Assembly: GCA_016718345.1 (NCBI GenBank)
Contig: JADKDN010000004.1
Span: forward strand, 1-64,000
Direction: 5' to 3'
DNA: 64,000 nt
Source: Flavobacterium sp.
GTDB lineage: Bacteria; Bacteroidota; Bacteroidia; Flavobacteriales; Flavobacteriaceae
The position numbers were made by a program, and so were the translations under genes. This document shows, piece by piece, positions 27,689 to 36,967 of the stretch. Position 1 is the stretch's first letter; the number at the start of each line of letters is the position of its first letter. The notes beneath the pieces were generated by a model that saw nothing but the letters and a program-made list of their open reading frames with translations, made no database searches and was not told the origin of the DNA.

Positions 27689-28771
27689 ATGGAAAACAAG
27701 AAAGAAATGAGAGATTGGTTGAATGCATTCAATTTGAATCATCCATTCGTAATTGCAGGACCTTGTAGTGCTGAAACAGAAGAACAAGTATTGAAAATCG
27801 CACACGAATTGAAAGATTCTGATGTAAGCGTTTTTAGAGCAGGAATTTGGAAACCAAGAACACGTCCGGGAGGATTTGAAGGCGTTGGTGAAATTGGTTT
27901 GAAATGGTTGAAAAAAGCTAAAGCTGAAACAGGATTGCTAATGGGGACAGAGGTAGCTACAGCTGCTCACTGTAAACTAGCTTTAGAAAATGATATTGAT
28001 GTATTATGGGTAGGAGCGCGTACTACAGCAAATCCATTTGCGGTTCAAGAAATCGCTGATACTTTGAAAGGAACTGACAAAATTGTATTGATTAAAAATC
28101 CAGTAAATCCAGATATGGCTTTGTGGTTGGGTGGTGTAGAGCGTTTGTATATGGCTGGAATCAAAAAGCTAGGTGTGATTCACAGAGGATTTTCTACTTA
28201 TGAAAAAACAAAATACAGAAACATACCAGAGTGGCAAATTGCTATCGAATTGCAAAACAAGTTTCCAGATTTGCCATTAATTATTGACCCATCCCATATT
28301 ACAGGAAACAGAAACATGATTCTTGAAGTGACTCAAGAAGCTCTAGATTTGAATTACGATGGAATGATTATCGAAACCCATTTTGATCCTGATAATGCAT
28401 GGAGTGATGCTGCGCAACAAGTTACTCCAACCGCTTTGAAACAAATTTTTAAAGATTTGAAAGTAAGAAAAGTGAGCGGAGATACTGCCGATTTTGACAA
28501 CAAAATGACAAAATTGAGAGCTAATATTGATGTTCTAGACGCCAATTTGTTAGAATTATTAGGCAAACGTATGAAAGTTGCTGACGAAATTGGTCAAGTG
28601 AAAAAAGAAGCCAATGTTGCTGTACTTCAAAACAATCGTTGGAATGAAATTCAAGAAAAAATGGTGGCTGAAGGTTCTAAAAAAGGATTGTCAGAAGACT
28701 TTATCATCAAGTTATTCAAAGGAATTCACCAAGAAAGTATTGAACACCAGGAAAAAATACTGAATTCGTAA
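27689..28771 (+). CDS. Bifunctional DAHP synthase / chorismate mutase type II
   Basis: A 360-residue fusion of 3-deoxy-7-phosphoheptulonate synthase (residues about 1-265, type I-beta, with VIAGPCSAET, KPRTRPGGFEG, GARTTANPF) and a C-terminal AroQ chorismate mutase (about 275-360, KLRANIDVLDANLLELLGKR). It thus catalyses the first shikimate step and the first step of the Phe/Tyr branch. The mutase domain probably gives feedback control. Last gene of the attenuated operon; the terminator at 28794-28830 follows. Confidence 0.94.
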   Translation: MENKKEMRDWLNAFNLNHPFVIAGPCSAETEEQVLKIAHELKDSDVSVFRAGIWKPRTRPGGFEGVGEIGLKWLKKAKAETGLLMGTEVATAAHCKLALENDIDVLWVGARTTANPFAVQEIADTLKGTDKIVLIKNPVNPDMALWLGGVERLYMAGIKKLGVIHRGFSTYEKTKYRNIPEWQIAIELQNKFPDLPLIIDPSHITGNRNMILEVTQEALDLNYDGMIIETHFDPDNAWSDAAQQVTPTALKQIFKDLKVRKVSGDTADFDNKMTKLRANIDVLDANLLELLGKRMKVADEIGQVKKEANVAVLQNNRWNEIQEKMVAEGSKKGLSEDFIIKLFKGIHQESIEHQEKILNS

Positions 28772-28793
28772 ATTCAAATTCGGTCATACTAAT

Positions 28794-28830
28794 AAATCTC
28801 CATTTCTTAGAAAAAGAATGGAGATTTTTT
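28794..28830 (+). terminator. Terminator of the aromatic operon
   Basis: An 11-bp stem (28794-28804 with 28817-28827) is followed by T's, 22 bp after the DAHP synthase stop codon. Confidence 0.8.
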
Positions 28831-28933
28831 ATTTCCTACAATCGAAAAACTTTGAACTTTAAACTTCAATCGAAAAACATTCATTTATCTTTGCCAAGAA
28901 ATCTAAAATCTAAATTCAGAAATCTAAAATTGA

Positions 28934-29911
28934 ATGACAGGAACCGTTTATAAATCTACTGGTAGTTGGTACACCGTAAAATCGGAGCAAGGAGATTTTA
29001 TAGAATGCCGAATGAAAGGGAAATTTCGGATGAAAGGGATAAAAAGTACCAATCCGATTGCCGTGGGAGATGTTGTGGATTATGAGCTCGAAGAAACCTC
29101 AGATGCTATCACAGGAATGATTCACCATATTCACGATAGAAAGAATTATATCGTTCGAAAATCGGTAAATCTGTCACATCAAATGCACATCATTGCATCA
29201 AATATTGATAGGGTTTTTCTTTTGGTAACTATCAATAATCCACCGACAACCTTCAATTTTATTGACCGTTTTTTGGTAACTGCCGAAGCGTACGGAATCG
29301 AAACGATTTTGATTTTTAACAAAATTGATACTTTTGACGATACTACACTCAACGAACAATTATACATGCAACACGTCTATCAAGAAATTGGATATCAATG
29401 TTTGCGTGTTTCTGCCAAAGAAATCAAAGGAATTGATACTTTGAAAGCATTAATGATTGGAAAAGTCAGCATGTTTTCTGGACATTCTGGTGTAGGAAAA
29501 TCGACTTTGGTCAATGCTTTAGAGCCATCACTACATTTAAAAACAAAAACAATTTCCGAGGCAAGCAAACAAGGGCAGCACACCACGACATTTGCAGAAA
29601 TGTATGATTTGTCGTTTGATGCTAGAATCATCGACACGCCAGGTATCAAAGGCTTTGGAATTGTCGACATGGAGCCTGCTGAAATCAGTGGTTATTTCCC
29701 AGAATTTTTCAAGTTAAAAGACCAATGCAAGTTCAATAACTGTCTACACAAAGACGAACCCCAATGTGCCATCAAGGCAGCCCTTGAAAAAGAAGAAATA
29801 GCATGGTCGCGCTACAACAGTTATCTTAAAATACTAGAAGGCGACGATGAACATTATCGTACCGATATTTACAATGAAGACCGAATTATAAGCGATAAAT
29901 CGAGGGAGTAA
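28934..29911 (+). CDS. rsgA: Ribosome small subunit-dependent GTPase A
   Basis: A 325-residue circularly permuted GTPase that assists late 30S assembly. The motif order is G4 FNKID, G5 SAKE, G1 GHSGVGKST (about 179-187), G3 DTPG, which defines the family. An OB fold forms the N-terminus (GTVYKSTGSWYTV). The C-terminal zinc knuckle CKFNNCLHKDEPQC has the C-x4-C-x-H-x5-C ligands. A TATCTTTG -7 box sits at 28886-28893. Confidence 0.96.
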   Translation: MTGTVYKSTGSWYTVKSEQGDFIECRMKGKFRMKGIKSTNPIAVGDVVDYELEETSDAITGMIHHIHDRKNYIVRKSVNLSHQMHIIASNIDRVFLLVTINNPPTTFNFIDRFLVTAEAYGIETILIFNKIDTFDDTTLNEQLYMQHVYQEIGYQCLRVSAKEIKGIDTLKALMIGKVSMFSGHSGVGKSTLVNALEPSLHLKTKTISEASKQGQHTTTFAEMYDLSFDARIIDTPGIKGFGIVDMEPAEISGYFPEFFKLKDQCKFNNCLHKDEPQCAIKAALEKEEIAWSRYNSYLKILEGDDEHYRTDIYNEDRIISDKSRE

Positions 29912-29919
29912 TTTAATCA

Positions 29920-29952
29920 AACCCTCTCAGGGTTCAAAACCCTGAGAGGGTT
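29920..29952. repeat. REP-like hairpin, copy 1 (CTC/GAG variant)
   Basis: 33 nt: a 15-nt arm AACCCTCTCAGGGTT, a 3-nt loop, then its exact reverse complement. It lies between rsgA and dtd. Same family as the copies at 30471, 32990, 33314 and 33992. Confidence 0.85.
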
Positions 29953-29972
29953 AAGTAATAAAAAAAGTTATT

Positions 29973-30425
29973 TTGAAAACAGTTATCCAAAGAGTATCAT
30001 CAGCTTCAGTCACCGTAGAAGGCAATAGAGTTGCAGACATCCAAAAAGGACTACTGGTTTTGGTAGGTATTGAAGATGCCGACTCGCAGGAAGACATCAA
30101 TTGGTTGTCATCCAAAATTGTAAATCTTAGGATATTTGGTGACGCTAACGAAGTTATGAATCTCTCCGTTAAAGACGTTGATGGCGACATCATAGTAATA
30201 AGCCAATTTACACTTCAGGCTTCGACCAAAAAAGGCAATCGTCCTTCTTATCTCAAGGCGGCAAAACACGAAATTGCCATCCCCATGTACGAGTGTTTTG
30301 TTCAAGAAGTAGAGCAACAATTAGGCAAGAAAGTACAAACCGGAATTTTTGCTGCTGATATGAAAGTGGCTTTGCTCAATGATGGTCCCGTTACTATTGT
30401 GATGGATAGTAAAAATAAGGAGTAA
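29973..30425 (+). CDS. dtd: D-aminoacyl-tRNA deacylase
   Basis: A 150-residue DTD enzyme that hydrolyses D-aminoacyl-tRNAs such as D-Tyr-tRNA. Both family motifs are present: SQFTLQA (near residue 78) and NDGPVT (near 138). The start appears to be TTG at 29973, giving MKTVIQRVSSASVTV as in other members. It lies between two REP-like hairpins; mazG, its likely original neighbour, is now 3.6 kb away. Confidence 0.94.
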   Translation: MKTVIQRVSSASVTVEGNRVADIQKGLLVLVGIEDADSQEDINWLSSKIVNLRIFGDANEVMNLSVKDVDGDIIVISQFTLQASTKKGNRPSYLKAAKHEIAIPMYECFVQEVEQQLGKKVQTGIFAADMKVALLNDGPVTIVMDSKNKE

Positions 30426-30470
30426 AAATTTTATTTGAAATTGTAAGTTTGTAACTATATTTTTTAATCA

Positions 30471-30514
30471 ACCCTTTTAACCCTGTCAGGGTTAAAAAAC
30501 CCTGACATAAAAGG
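30471..30514. repeat. REP-like hairpin, copy 2 (GTC/GAC variant, degenerate)
   Basis: AACCCTGTCAGGGTT is followed after four A's by AACCCTGACAT, so the right arm is cut short. Flanking ACCCTTTTA and TAAAAGGT add imperfect pairing. Confidence 0.65.
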
Positions 30515-30845
30515 TAAATACCCCGCGCCACCCCCACGCCGCGCCCCGCCAGAAAGCACAGGAAAACAGCATGAACAAGCAAGTAAGTTTGAGCAAGAGA
30601 AATTTGAAAGGAGAGATGAGTTTTAAACCGCAATTGATATTTTGTCATTAGCATTTTTGTCATTCCGACGCAGGAGGAAGAGGAAGGGAACTTTGAAGCG
30701 GCCACGCACCCCCCTAACACAAAAAAAAAAAAAAAAAATAAATACTTTTTGTCCCCCCCCCCCCCCCCACAAAAAAAAAAAAAAAAAAAACCCCCCCCAC
30801 CCAAACTCCCTTCCCCCCTCCCCCCCCCCCCCCCCTAAACAAAAA
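30515..30845. other. Low-complexity stretch, probable assembly gap or contig end
   Basis: No gene is visible here. From about 30690 the sequence is mostly homopolymers: runs of A (18-22) and C (8-17) alternate, with base composition unlike anything else in the window. The upstream part includes GTCATTCCGACG, a fragment of another dispersed Flavobacterium intergenic repeat as I recall it. The poly-Pro/poly-Lys and poly-Gly/Phe frames across it are not real proteins. It is best treated as unreliable sequence filled in at a junction. Confidence 0.75.
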
Positions 30846-33298
30846 ATGAGATACCAAAACATCCGAGAAGAAGAATTAAAAAACAAAGTAGGGTCGATTG
30901 GTTCAAACAATTTGACACTACCGAAATTCTTGGCAATATCGATTTCACGGTTTTTCCGCAACAAGATAATTTATTTGGACGCACACCTTTGCTTTGGGCT
31001 GAAGCCAAAACAGGTAATTTTGATGTAGCTACTATGTTTGTGCAGTTAATTTTAACCATTGGCAAAGCACGAACTTTTGATAAAACCATGCCGCCTGCTT
31101 TTTTGGGAGCTTTCGATTTTAAAAAAATAGCGTTTGTTCCTTATATCAATATTCAAGATATTTTTTACTTGAACGATTTCAATTGGAACGTAACCCCTAG
31201 TAATCACGAAACCAAAGAATTTCAGCTCATTAAACAACGTATTGAAGCGACACTCAAGCAAAACACCTATGTGTATGATTATCAAAAAGACGAAAAAGAA
31301 CTCCAAGCGTTTATAAAAAACAATGTAGCCAAAGCCACAACAACCAGTAAATTAAAAATTGATAAAAACAACTTTATACCAATCTATTTACGTTGGTTAG
31401 AAATAATAAAACCCATCATTGACGTTAATTGGGACGATTTAAAAAAAGCCAATATACTTGACAGCGATTTCTATCTAGCCGATTTATTTGTAGACGACAA
31501 AGACACCCAAAATATAGAAGACGATTTATCTATACGCGAGAATTTATTTGTGATGTTTCAAAATGAAGGGTATAAAATAGCTAAGGAAAACCTCAAGCAA
31601 ATGTTTGATGCCAACATTATATTAAAAAACAAAGACACCTATTTGCATTTTTGGAAGCGCTACAAACGACCACCACTCAAAGAATTTCAAGATTATATTA
31701 TAGAACGCCGCGATTTACTCGTGCCTCAAGACATTCGGGAACGCAAAGGAGCTTTTTTTACACCCCGTATTTGGGTAGAATTATCACAAAAATACTTGAC
31801 CGATTATTTAGGCGAAAACTGGCAAGACGACTACTACATTTGGGATTGCGCCGCAGGAACCGGAAACCTTTTAGCCGGATTGACCAATAAATACAACATT
31901 TACGCCAGTACGCTAGACCAAGCCGATGTAAACGTAATACACGAACGAATTGATCTTGGAGCTAATTTGCTTAAAAACAACGTGTTTCAATTTGATTTTT
32001 TAAATGACGATTTTGCCAAGCTACCACAAAGTTTGCAAGACATTATTAATAATGAAGAAAAACGAAAAAAGTTAGTGGTTTATATTAATCCGCCTTATGC
32101 TGAGGCTACTTCTTCAAAAACCGTAACAGGAACAGGCGAAAATAAAGGAGGAGTTACAACTCAGTTTAAAATTAACGAACTTTTAAAACCAAAAATAGGA
32201 AATGCTTCTAATGAAATTTTTGCTTTATTTATGGCAAATATTTATGAAAAAATCCCAGGTTGTATTTTAGGTCAATTTTCAAAATTGAAATTTGTTAATG
32301 GTTCTAATTTTAAAAAATTCAAGGAATATTTTTTAGTGGACTATGTCAGTGGATTTATTGTTCCTGCAGAAACCTTCGACAATGTAAAAGGAAAATTTCC
32401 AATTGGTTTTACAATATGGAATACAGCAGGTAAATCAAAAATAAATACAATCCAAACAGATGTCTATGACAAAAATGGAAATTATAACTCATCTAAAAAC
32501 TTTTATGGGCAATTGCCAAATAGTATTAATAAATGGATTAAATTATTTGATGACAAATCGAAAACTGGTGTAGGTTTTATGGAAAATCCTGCTCCTGATT
32601 TTCAAAACAACAGTTTTTTAATTTTACTGCACAGATTGGAACAAGGCACATAAATTATTTTTCATTTCAAGCATATAATTTAATATCAGGTTTAATTTAT
32701 TTTTCCGTTCGTAATTGTATTGATGCAACTTGGCTTAATGATAGAGACCAATTTTTATTTCCAAATGATGGTTGGCAAACCGATACCGAATTCCAAAATG
32801 ATTGTTTAGCTTTGCTTTATTTCACGGTCAAAATAAATTGCAAGTTCAGAAGGCACCAACCATTGGATACCGTTTACAGAATATGAAGTCAATGCACAAG
32901 CCAAGTTTGAAAGTAATTTCATGACTGATTTTATAAAAGGTAAAATACAACAAGAAGTTCAAACTACAGATTTGTTTAGTTCTGCAACAAGCCCTAACAG
33001 GGTTTCAAACCCTGTTAGGGCTTTAGATGAAAATATAGAATTGCAATATTCAGAAGAAGCCACAGCCGTTTTTGATGCCGGTCGTGAATTATGGAAATAC
33101 TACCATGCACAAAAAGACGTGAATGTTAACGCTTCTTTATATGACATCAGAGAATATTTTCAAGGTAGAAACGACAAAGGCAGAATGAATTCTAAAAGCG
33201 AGGATGCAACCTACACGCAACTAATTGCTAACCTTAGAAGTAAACTGGCCGTTTTAGCCGATAAAATAAAACCTAAGGTGTATGAGTATGGTTTTTGA
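30846..33298 (+). pseudogene. Type IIG-like restriction-modification enzyme (nuclease plus N6-adenine methylase), frameshifted
   Basis: About 810 codons readable in several frames. MRYQNIREEELKNKV (30846) shifts near 30890 to VDWFKQFDTTEILGNIDFTVF, then LLWAEAKTG. D...ExK in that block fits a PD-(D/E)xK nuclease. The methylase follows: motif I CAAGTGNLL (about 31853), motif IV INPPY (about 32090, N6-adenine type). Another shift near 32635 continues as INYFSFQAYNLISG and SVRNCIDATWLNDRDQF. A further break lies near 32830, and the end reads SLYDIREYFQGRN...KPKVYEYGF. A REP-like hairpin sits in frame at 32990-33022. Inserted between dtd and mazG, so probably acquired. Activity is doubtful if the breaks are real. 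Confidence 0.75.
32990..33022. repeat. REP-like hairpin, copy 3 (AAC/GTT variant), inside a coding region
   Basis: A 33-nt perfect palindrome: a 16-nt arm from AGCCCTAACAGGGTTT, one central base, and the exact reverse complement. It is 11 codons long and keeps the frame open, adding SPNRVSNPVRA to the restriction-modification protein. Confidence 0.85.
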
Positions 33299-33313
33299 AA
33301 TTATAAACTAAAC

Positions 33314-33346
33314 AACCCTAACAGGGTTTTGGACCCTGTTAGGGTT
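33314..33346. repeat. REP-like hairpin, copy 4 (AAC/GTT variant), left flank of transposase
   Basis: A 14-nt arm AACCCTAACAGGGT, loop TTTGG, and the exact reverse complement. It ends 17 bp before the transposase ATG at 33364. Confidence 0.85.
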
Positions 33347-33363
33347 AAAAATTATATAATAAT

Positions 33364-33979
33364 ATGGAACAAAAACAACCCATACTTCACGGAAATTACT
33401 ACCACATTTACAATCGAGGTAATAACGGGAATTGATGTGTTCTTAGAAAACGAAAATTACTATCATTTTCTTAGGTTGTATGCTAAATATATAGAGCCTG
33501 TTGCCGAAACCTACGCTTGGTGTTTGCTGAAAAATCATTTTCATCTTTTGGTAAGAATCAAAGAAAAATCAGAAATAAACAATGAAGAATTGAGTTACTC
33601 AACAACTGAAAAACCGAAAATAATTGACCCTTCAAGGCAGTTTTCGCATTTGTTCAATGCGTATACACAAGCAGTAAATAAACGCCATAATAGAACAGGA
33701 AGTTTATTTGAAACCACTTTTGAAAGAAAATTAGTCGCTTCGGAAAACTATTTTCAACAATTGATTTTTTATATCCATAACAATCCAGTGCATCACGGTT
33801 TTGTTACACAAATGAGTTTGTACCCTTGGTCTTCTTATGAAACGGTACTCTCGGATAAACCATCTAAATTAAAAAGGAAGGATGTAGTTGAGCTGTTTGG
33901 AGGTTTAGAAAATTTTCTTTTCTATCATAATCAACAACAAGATTTAAACGAAATAAATAATTTAATAATAGAATACTAA
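33364..33979 (+). pseudogene. REP-associated tyrosine transposase (RAYT, Y1 family), one frameshift
   Basis: Y1-type single-strand transposase of about 205 residues. From the ATG at 33364 it reads MEQKQPILHGNYYHIYNRGNN, then shifts by one base near 33430 and continues as IDVFLENENYYHFLRLY. The HUH metal motif is HFHLL (NHFHLLVRI), and the candidate nucleophile tyrosine is in FYIHNNPVHHG. The conserved NRTGSLFE segment is present. RAYTs are domesticated IS200/IS605 relatives that act on REP hairpins. The gene is bracketed by hairpins at 33314 and 33992, and three more copies lie within 4 kb, the expected REP-RAYT layout. Whether the frameshift is an error or inactivation is open. Confidence 0.85.
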
Positions 33980-33991
33980 TTTCCAACTTCC

Positions 33992-34024
33992 AACCCTGTC
34001 AGGGTTCCAAACCCTGACAGGGTT
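33992..34024. repeat. REP-like hairpin, copy 5 (GTC/GAC variant), right flank of transposase
   Basis: Arm AACCCTGTCAGGGTT, loop CCA, and the exact reverse complement, starting 13 bp after the transposase stop codon. Confidence 0.85.
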
Positions 34025-34041
34025 AATAAATCCAAAACAAA

Positions 34042-34368
34042 ATGAACCTAAAAAACGCCCAACTAGAAGTCGACACTTGGATCAAAGAACACGGAGTTCG
34101 TTATTTTAATGAACTCACCAACATGGCACAGCTCACCGAAGAAGTAGGCGAAGTAGCCCGCATTATTGCCCGACGTTATGGCGAACAATCCGAAAAGGAA
34201 TCCGATAAAAATAAAGACCTTGGCGAGGAACTAGCCGATGTGGTTTTTGTGGTTTTGTGTTTAGCCAATCAAACTGGTATTGATTTGCAAGCCGCGTTCG
34301 ATAAGAAAATGGATTTAAAATCCGTTCGAGACAAAGACCGCCACAAGAACAATGACAAATTGAAATGA
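34042..34368 (+). CDS. MazG-like nucleotide pyrophosphohydrolase
   Basis: A 108-residue all-alpha NTP pyrophosphohydrolase. The metal-binding pattern EEVGEVAR (about residues 31-38) and ELADVVFVVLCLAN (about 68-81) gives the ExxE...ExxD signature. Small MazG-like proteins hydrolyse (d)NTPs to monophosphates as house-cleaning enzymes. It follows the REP copy 5 by 17 bp and precedes aroA by 85 bp. Confidence 0.88.
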   Translation: MNLKNAQLEVDTWIKEHGVRYFNELTNMAQLTEEVGEVARIIARRYGEQSEKESDKNKDLGEELADVVFVVLCLANQTGIDLQAAFDKKMDLKSVRDKDRHKNNDKLK

Positions 34369-34422
34369 TGGCTCTTAATAAAACTTAATTCCTTAATGGT
34401 TTAAAATTTTCTTTTCTCTGAC

Positions 34423-34430
34423 TATATTTG
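34423..34430 (+). promoter_or_regulatory. Likely -7 box upstream of aroA
   Basis: TATATTTG matches TAnnTTTG 23 bp before the aroA ATG. The -33 element is not clear. Confidence 0.4.
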
Positions 34431-34453
34431 CACTTCTTTGTTAAAAAATAAAA

Positions 34454-35680
34454 ATGAATTTACTACTACAATCTAAAATCGCTAATTTACATTCATCAAT
34501 ACAAATTACCGGTTCCAAAAGTGAAACGAATCGATTGTTGCTTTTACAAGCCTTATATCCTACAATTACTCTAGCAAACACTTCAAATTCTGATGACAGT
34601 GAGGTGATGCAAAAGGCTTTAAAAGGAAATCAGGAGATAGTAGATATTCATCATGCAGGAACAGCCATGCGATTTCTAACGGCCTATTTTGCAGTAAATG
34701 AAGGAAGAGAAGTAGTTTTGACTGGATCGCAAAGAATGACAGAACGTCCTATAAAAGTTTTGGTGGAAGCCTTGCAACAACTTGGAGCGCAAATTTCATA
34801 CGAGAAAGAAGTAGGCTATCCGCCTATACGAATAAAAGGGCAAAAAATTACAGCCAACAAGGTGACTATTCCTGCTAATGTAAGCAGTCAATACATATCT
34901 GCGCTATTGCTAGTAGCACCCAAATTAGAAAATGGTATTGAATTGACTTTGGAAGGCGAAATCACGTCTATTCCTTACATCAAAATGACTTTGGCTTTGT
35001 TGAATGAAATAGGTATTGAAACTCATTTTACAGGAAATACTATACTAATTAAACCATTAACAACAAGCCCAAAACCACAAACACTTACAGTAGAATCCGA
35101 TTGGAGTTCGTCTTCCTACTTTTTTAGTTTGGTAGCTTTATCTAATGAGGCATCAATTTCACTGAGCAGCTACAAACAAAGTAGTTTGCAGGGAGACTCT
35201 GCTTTGGTCAAAATATATGAACAAATGGGTGTAAAAACTCATTTTGACGAAAATAAAATGACTTTGGTTAAGCAGCCTAATTTTAAATTTGAAAGGTTAA
35301 ATTTAGATCTTAACAACACACCCGATATTGCCCAAACCATAGTAGTTACTTCTCTTGGTTTAGGGATTGGTTGTCATCTGACAGGGCTTCATACCTTGAA
35401 AATTAAAGAAACCGATAGATTGGAGGCTCTCCGAATCGAATTGACAAAATTAGGAGCAAAAATTTCTGTTACTAATGATAGTTTAACACTTGAGGCTACA
35501 CATCATATTAATTCGAATGTAAAAATTGCAACGTATAATGACCACAGAATGGCTATGGCATTTGCACCTTTAGCATTAAAAGTGCCTATAGAGATTGAAA
35601 ATGCAGAGGTGGTTTCAAAATCCTATCCTGATTTTTGGGAAGATTTGAGAAGCTTAGGATTTGAGATAGTTCATCATTAA
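34454..35680 (+). CDS. aroA: 3-phosphoshikimate 1-carboxyvinyltransferase (EPSP synthase)
   Basis: A 408-residue shikimate-pathway enzyme joining shikimate-3-phosphate and PEP. It has the two-domain EPSP synthase layout: GSKSETNRLLLLQAL (about 20-34), the HAGTAMRFLTAYFA region (about 67-80) replacing the usual GNAGTA, and the C-terminal KETDRLEALRIELTKLG and YNDHRMAMAFAPLA. At about 408 residues it is slightly shorter than the E. coli enzyme. It complements the aromatic operon a few kilobases upstream but seems to have its own promoter. Confidence 0.93.
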   Translation: MNLLLQSKIANLHSSIQITGSKSETNRLLLLQALYPTITLANTSNSDDSEVMQKALKGNQEIVDIHHAGTAMRFLTAYFAVNEGREVVLTGSQRMTERPIKVLVEALQQLGAQISYEKEVGYPPIRIKGQKITANKVTIPANVSSQYISALLLVAPKLENGIELTLEGEITSIPYIKMTLALLNEIGIETHFTGNTILIKPLTTSPKPQTLTVESDWSSSSYFFSLVALSNEASISLSSYKQSSLQGDSALVKIYEQMGVKTHFDENKMTLVKQPNFKFERLNLDLNNTPDIAQTIVVTSLGLGIGCHLTGLHTLKIKETDRLEALRIELTKLGAKISVTNDSLTLEATHHINSNVKIATYNDHRMAMAFAPLALKVPIEIENAEVVSKSYPDFWEDLRSLGFEIVHH

Positions 35681-35745
35681 AATCTTTTAGAATCCCTGTC
35701 ATCACGTTGGTTTTTCTGTGTTTCGAAAAATAAACACCAAAACAC

Positions 35746-35777
35746 TTGACAACGCCTCTCTCACAGTTGTATATTTG
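35746..35777 (+). promoter_or_regulatory. Promoter of queA
   Basis: TTG (35746-35748), a 21-bp spacer and TATATTTG (35770-35777). It lies about 65 bp before the queA start. Confidence 0.55.
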
Positions 35778-35842
35778 CCACCGAAAGATTTTCCCGATTT
35801 CTACAAATCCTAAATCTAAATTCTAATAATCAAAAATTATAT

Positions 35843-36892
35843 ATGAAATTATCACATTTTCAATTCAATTTACCTAAAGAACTTTTAGCAGAATATCCAG
35901 CCGAAAATAGAGACGAATCTCGTTTGATGGTGGTTAATCGTGAGAAAAAGACAATAGAACACAAAACATTTAAAGATGTTATAGATTATTTTGGAGACGG
36001 AGATGTTTTAATATTAAATAACACCAAGGTTTTTCCAGCTCGTTTATACGGTAATAAAGAAAAAACGGGAGCTAGAATCGAGGTTTTCTTGTTGAGAGAA
36101 TTAAATTCTGAGCAACGCCTTTGGGATGTATTAGTAGATCCAGCTCGTAAAATTAGGATTGGTAACAAATTGTATTTCGGAGATGACGATTCATTGGTTG
36201 CTGAAGTTATTGATAATACTACATCGAGAGGTAGAACTTTGCGTTTTCTGTATGATGGGTCTTATGATGAATTCAGAAATAAACTAACAGAACTAGGAGA
36301 AACGCCTATTCCAAAATACATCAATCGTGAAGTAACTCCAGAAGATGCTGAGCGTTATCAGACTATTTATGCTAAAGAAGAAGGTGCAGTAGCTGCTCCA
36401 ACTGCGGGATTGCATTTTTCAAAGCACTTGCTTAAAAGACTTGAAATTAAAGGGGTAAAACTTGCCGAAATAACGCTTCATGTAGGTTTAGGAACTTTCA
36501 ACCCTGTTGAAGTTGAAGATTTGTCTAAACATAAAATGGATTCAGAGGAATTAAGAATTACCCAGCAAGCTTGCGATATAGTGAATGTTGCAAAAGAAAA
36601 GAAAAAAAGAGTTTGTGCTGTAGGAACCACATCGATGCGAGCTATAGAAAGTTCAGTATCTTCAGCTAGAACCTTAAATCCTTATGATGGTTGGACTAAT
36701 AAATTTATTTTTCCTCCTTATGATTTCAGTATCGCTAACTGTATGATTACCAATTTTCATACACCAAAATCTACCTTAATGATGATGATTTCTGCATTTT
36801 GCGGACACGATTTGATGAAGAAAGCATATGAAGAAGCTATCAAAGAAGGATATAAATTTTACTCTTATGGGGATGCGATGTTAATCATCTAA
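35843..36892 (+). CDS. queA: tRNA preQ1(34) S-adenosylmethionine ribosyltransferase-isomerase
   Basis: A 349-residue QueA, which transfers and rearranges the ribose of SAM onto preQ1 in tRNA to give epoxyqueuosine. Diagnostic blocks are [21 protein letters not shown] at the start, [35 protein letters not shown] and the C-terminal YSYGDAMLI. It is separated from queE (49155), another queuosine gene in the window. A terminator follows at 36914. Confidence 0.96.
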   Translation: MKLSHFQFNLPKELLAEYPAENRDESRLMVVNREKKTIEHKTFKDVIDYFGDGDVLILNNTKVFPARLYGNKEKTGARIEVFLLRELNSEQRLWDVLVDPARKIRIGNKLYFGDDDSLVAEVIDNTTSRGRTLRFLYDGSYDEFRNKLTELGETPIPKYINREVTPEDAERYQTIYAKEEGAVAAPTAGLHFSKHLLKRLEIKGVKLAEITLHVGLGTFNPVEVEDLSKHKMDSEELRITQQACDIVNVAKEKKKRVCAVGTTSMRAIESSVSSARTLNPYDGWTNKFIFPPYDFSIANCMITNFHTPKSTLMMMISAFCGHDLMKKAYEEAIKEGYKFYSYGDAMLII

Positions 36893-36913
36893 TCGTTAAT
36901 CTTAGTATAAAAT

Positions 36914-36942
36914 AAAAAATCTCGTCAATGGCGAGATTTTTT
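36914..36942 (+). terminator. Terminator after queA
   Basis: An 11-bp perfect stem (36914-36924 with 36932-36942), loop of 7, A-rich left arm and T-rich right arm. Confidence 0.8.
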
Positions 36943-36967
36943 GTGGAGTTAAGTGAAGAGGTTTATA

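Noticed and set aside
30642..31028. Frames rich in Pro/Lys or Phe/Gly on both strands
   Set aside because: They come from the poly-A and poly-C runs of the unreliable stretch.
29920..34024. CRISPR array made of 33-nt repeats
   Set aside because: Copies are hundreds to thousands of bases apart with genes between, arms vary between copies, and there are no regular spacers or cas genes.
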